Assembly: GCA_015066175.1 (NCBI GenBank)
Contig: SVOW01000002.1
Span: 1-64,000 of the forward strand
DNA length: 64,000 nucleotides
Direction: 5' to 3'
Source: Oscillospiraceae bacterium
Lineage (GTDB): Bacteria > Bacillota > Clostridia > Oscillospirales > Acutalibacteraceae
A program made the translations under genes and the position numbers. The notes beneath the pieces are model-generated. The model saw only the letters and a list, made by a program, of their open reading frames with translations. It made no database searches and was not told the origin of the DNA. Positions within the stretch are counted from its first letter, which is position 1. Every line of letters starts with the position of its first letter. Below are positions 61,255 through 64,000 of the stretch, piece after piece.

Positions 61255-62448
61255 ATGAACAATATTCCACATAAAAAGTTAATATTGAATTTCAATGCAA
61301 ACGAGTGGAGTGTTGATATGCCCGTTGCAAGAAAGCCTAAACCTGTTGCACCGCCACCGAAAGTTGCATCAAACCATACTGTTATGTATGCTCCTGACCC
61401 GGATATGTCTGCAACTCCGCTGATTCAACAACCGGGCCCGAAGAATCTTTACCAACAGCTTGTTAATCAGAATCAAACTTATGGCAATGTTGATGATTAT
61501 GATAAACCTGAAAAGAAAAAAAGCAAAGGTTTTATCGTAGTGATTATTGTGATTCTGCTTATAGCAATTGCAGGTGCAGCTGCTTATATTATCATGTCTT
61601 TGTGTGATAATTGTCATACAAAGCTTGCAGGTCAGAGTTACACTGATGACAGTGGCAAAAGTTACGATGTGTGTCAGGAGTGCTATGACGAGAATATTTG
61701 TGCAGATTGCAATAAGTACAGTGCGGATTTTTCAACTTATACAGATGATAACGGCAAGGAAATCAAAGTTTGTCCTGATTGCTATGATAAATCAACTTGT
61801 GACGATTGTGAAAAATATGGTAAAGAATTTGTTATGTATCTTGATGACAGCGGAAATGAGTATTCTGTTTGCCGCGCTTGTTATGAAAAGGCAAATTGTT
61901 CAGATTGTGGCATTTTTATTTCTGAAAGTCAGAGAAAATCATATTATGTGGGCGGAGAGTATGTTACTTTGTGTCCCGATTGTTATGATATAGCAACTTC
62001 GATGTGTGATGATTGCAACAAGCCTCTTGACCCGTCTGTAGCAAAAACATATGAGAATGAATACGGTGATGTTTACACTGTATGTTCAACTTGTTATAAT
62101 GAAGCAACATGTGATGATTGTTTTGCTTATCACGGCGGATATGATACAATGGTTTATGAAGTCAGAAGTGATGGTACTCGTCATGAAGTGTGCGAAAACT
62201 GCTTTGACCTGAATACATGTGATGACTGCTATGAATACGTTGAACCGGATTCATGGGAATCATATGTTGATGCCGATGGAATTACTCATTTGGTATGTTA
62301 TGATTGTTATTATGATCAGTACACAGTGTATTGCTGGATTTGTAGTGAAGCAATCAATTTTAATACCGATATATATCATAATTGCATTACTGAAGACGGA
62401 AATATGGTTGAAGTATGTGATGATTGTTATTATGCATACGTTTATTGA
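61255..62448 (+). CDS. Single-pass membrane Cys-rich protein with NFNANEW motif (paralogue 6)
   Basis: The protein has 397 residues. The N-terminus HKKLILNFNANEWSVDMPVAR (about 6-26) matches paralogues 1 and 2, followed by a Pro-rich linker and EKKKSKG. The helix is about 92-116. The external part has the same series of Cys units as paralogue 5 (CDNC, CQEC, CADC, CPDC, CDDC and so on), ending in CDDCYYAYVY without C-x19-H modules. It therefore combines a type-B N-terminus with a type-A Cys domain, which suggests module shuffling. It is the last gene of the locus; the terminator for it lies at 62483. Confidence 0.82.
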   Translation: MNNIPHKKLILNFNANEWSVDMPVARKPKPVAPPPKVASNHTVMYAPDPDMSATPLIQQPGPKNLYQQLVNQNQTYGNVDDYDKPEKKKSKGFIVVIIVILLIAIAGAAAYIIMSLCDNCHTKLAGQSYTDDSGKSYDVCQECYDENICADCNKYSADFSTYTDDNGKEIKVCPDCYDKSTCDDCEKYGKEFVMYLDDSGNEYSVCRACYEKANCSDCGIFISESQRKSYYVGGEYVTLCPDCYDIATSMCDDCNKPLDPSVAKTYENEYGDVYTVCSTCYNEATCDDCFAYHGGYDTMVYEVRSDGTRHEVCENCFDLNTCDDCYEYVEPDSWESYVDADGITHLVCYDCYYDQYTVYCWICSEAINFNTDIYHNCITEDGNMVEVCDDCYYAYVY

Positions 62449-62482
62449 GATTTGAATAAAAAACTATCTGTTGAATTAAAAT

Positions 62483-62519
62483 ACCGCATACACCTGAGTG
62501 TATGCGGTTAATTTTTTTC
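62483..62519. terminator. Bidirectional terminator at the end of the Cys-rich locus
   Basis: A perfect 11-base stem, ACCGCATACAC (62483-62493) with GTGTATGCGGT (62498-62508), has a 4-base loop and TTAATTTTTTT after it. It can also end the minus-strand YfcC gene. Confidence 0.8.
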
Positions 62520-62522
62520 TAA

Positions 62523-63926
62523 TCAATAACCGATTGCAAGACCGAATAAAAGAATTGCACTTGTTAGCACAAGATTTATAGCCTGAAATTTCCAGCTGAA
62601 TCTGAACCATTTTCCATAACTTGTGTCTGCAAGACCAAGGCTTATAAGAAGCGCAGGGTTTGTAGGGTAGAACACGTTTGAAAAACCATCGCCAAAAGCA
62701 AATGCGACAATGCAAAGCTGTGTGGATATTCCGAAAATCTGTGCCATAGGAACAATTAAAGGAATGAGCATAAATGCTTTTGCAGAGCCTGAAGGAATGA
62801 AGAAATTCATTACGAGTACAATCAGATAAATGAAAAGTATAACGCTCCAACCCGGCAAAGTTTCAGCAAGACCGACTGCTTTGTGGAGAATTGTGTCAAG
62901 CACGTGTGCTTCTTCAAGAGTGTATTTGATTGATGAGGCCATAAGAATCATCACAACTGCAGGCAGAATGCTCACAACACCATTAAAAAAAGTTTTGCCA
63001 AGCTCTTTTCCACTCATGCCTGAAACAAGCGTTGAAATGATGCCTGCAAGGAGAAACATCACGGCCACAATTATCATTGTGTAATCCTGCAAAGCCGTAA
63101 TAAAACCTGAAGAAAGCACTGTAAGAATGCCGATTGAAAGAATCGTTACAAAATAAATAAGAGCCTTGTCTTTCTTAAGGTCAGGGGCAGAAATATCACT
63201 TGTTACTGTTTTACTGAGCGGTTTTTCTTTTTTCTTTGCATACATATAAGTAAACAAAAATAAAACAACATAAATCAATGCAAATGAAAACAAACGCATC
63301 CATGCACCTGAAAACATAGGTAAACCTGCAAGCTGCTGTGCAACACCGACAGTGAAAGGATTGCATACGCCTGATGCAAAACCGCAACCAACAGCAAGAA
63401 GACTCATGCTGATACCTGTCAATGCATCCCAACCAAGGTTGATTGCCAACGCAACTACAATAGGTACAAGAGGTACGCATTCTTCAAAAGATCCGATCAT
63501 AGCACCCATTGCCATAAAAAACAGCATTATAATTGCCATAAGCTTGTAACGTACATTACCAAAACGTTTTACTGTTTTTTCAAGCATATATTTCATCAGG
63601 CCGCATCTGTCAAGACTTGTGAAGATACCGCCGATAACAAACAGGAAAGCAACAACTGCAATCAAAGTTGTATTACCTGATGCACCAAGTACGAGAATAG
63701 GGGAGAGAAGCCATTTCCAGAAAGGGATTGAGCCATCAGTATAGGAAAAACCTTTCTCAATGTCAATTATCATATTTCCTTCACTATCGGCAATTCTTGC
63801 GTATTCTCCTGCAGGAACAAAAATTGTAAGCAGATACGAAGCTACCATAAGCACAAAAATCACAACAATAGCTGTGATGAAAGATTTAACGCTTATGTTA
63901 AGACCGCCTTTTTCATTTTTACTCAT
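62523..63926 (-). CDS. YfcC/DcuC-family anaerobic carboxylate or basic amino-acid transporter
   Basis: This 467-residue membrane protein has about 12 hydrophobic segments and family text such as FVPAGEYARI near the start, FVIGGIFTSLDRCGLMKYM, GSFEECVPLVPIVVALA, FASGVCNPFTVGVAQQLAGLP, FFIPSGSAKAFMLIPLIVPMA and GDGFSNVFYPTNPAL. The family (C4-dicarboxylate anaerobic carrier, PF03606-type) includes predicted dicarboxylate and arginine/ornithine carriers; the substrate cannot be told from sequence. AGGCG/GGAGG lies before the start. It is complete, with its promoter close to the window end. Confidence 0.87.
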   Translation of the reverse strand: MSKNEKGGLNISVKSFITAIVVIFVLMVASYLLTIFVPAGEYARIADSEGNMIIDIEKGFSYTDGSIPFWKWLLSPILVLGASGNTTLIAVVAFLFVIGGIFTSLDRCGLMKYMLEKTVKRFGNVRYKLMAIIMLFFMAMGAMIGSFEECVPLVPIVVALAINLGWDALTGISMSLLAVGCGFASGVCNPFTVGVAQQLAGLPMFSGAWMRLFSFALIYVVLFLFTYMYAKKKEKPLSKTVTSDISAPDLKKDKALIYFVTILSIGILTVLSSGFITALQDYTMIIVAVMFLLAGIISTLVSGMSGKELGKTFFNGVVSILPAVVMILMASSIKYTLEEAHVLDTILHKAVGLAETLPGWSVILFIYLIVLVMNFFIPSGSAKAFMLIPLIVPMAQIFGISTQLCIVAFAFGDGFSNVFYPTNPALLISLGLADTSYGKWFRFSWKFQAINLVLTSAILLFGLAIGY

Positions 63927-64000
63927 AAGGTCGCCTCCAATATGTATTTATAAATTTAACTGCTTTTTTGCTTTGAACGCAATTGCGTTTTTCGAACGCT

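Noticed and set aside
51731-62448. Classical tellurite-resistance (ter) operon
   Set aside because: Only the TerY-like VWA protein and its kinase/phosphatase partners are present; no TerC, TerD or TerE-type gene was found in the window.

Overview
The window looks like chromosome of a low-GC, Gram-positive, strictly anaerobic Clostridia member, most likely an Oscillospiraceae/Ruminococcus-like gut or rumen bacterium. The grounds are consensus TTGACA-17-TATAAT promoters, AGGAGG-type ribosome sites, type I dockerin modules, glycoside hydrolases for plant polymers (GH106-, GH51- and GH3-like), glycyl-radical-type radical SAM and ferredoxin-type enzymes, BspA-like leucine-rich surface proteins, and the intergenic repeat islands common in these genomes. 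I saw no rRNA, tRNA, CRISPR array, transposase or phage genes.

Layout. 1-600 is non-coding and repeat-rich. 610-2384 holds two regulators, an XRE/TPR protein and a membrane-bound LuxR-type protein. 2641-9502 encodes two large secreted dockerin proteins: one is an extreme cysteine-rich repeat protein, and the other is a beta-helix-like protein ending in an almost identical dockerin module. 9730-19750 (minus strand) is a myo-inositol catabolic operon (MPE-GPH transporter-iolC-iolB-iolD-iolE-iolA-iolG) headed by a secreted metallophosphoesterase. 19846-22293 holds a PflX-like radical SAM protein, coaX and an ECF S component. 22345-30772 holds a GH106-like enzyme, an M20 peptidase and two secreted surface proteins. 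30820-31622 is a scrapyard of three truncated genes. 31685-42421 is mainly housekeeping (alr, valS, folC) plus a divergent type IIA topoisomerase pair and a ferredoxin-type aldo/keto reductase. 42708-50199 holds a very large LRR surface protein and a GH51-GH3 pair. 50482-51567 is a lone EutH-like transporter.

The most unusual region is 51731-62448. A Ser/Thr-type kinase, a VWA (TerY-like) protein and a PP2C phosphatase with a membrane anchor stand in the arrangement known as the TerY-P triad, but no TerD-family gene is present. They are followed by a zinc-ribbon protein and six tandem paralogues of single-pass membrane proteins. These paralogues carry a low-complexity or conserved NFNANEW-containing cytoplasmic N-terminus, one membrane helix and a large, apparently external cysteine-rich domain. 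Several end in modules spaced C-x2-C-x19-H-x2-C, like half of a LIM zinc finger. Near-identical DNA blocks show recent duplication. I infer a phosphorylation-controlled cell-surface zinc/thiol system that I do not recognise as described. The secreted cysteine-rich dockerin protein at 2641-6294 may be a second, analogous solution in the same genome.

All calls come from reading sequence and ORF translations. No database search was run, so family names are recognition by motif and percentages are not given.
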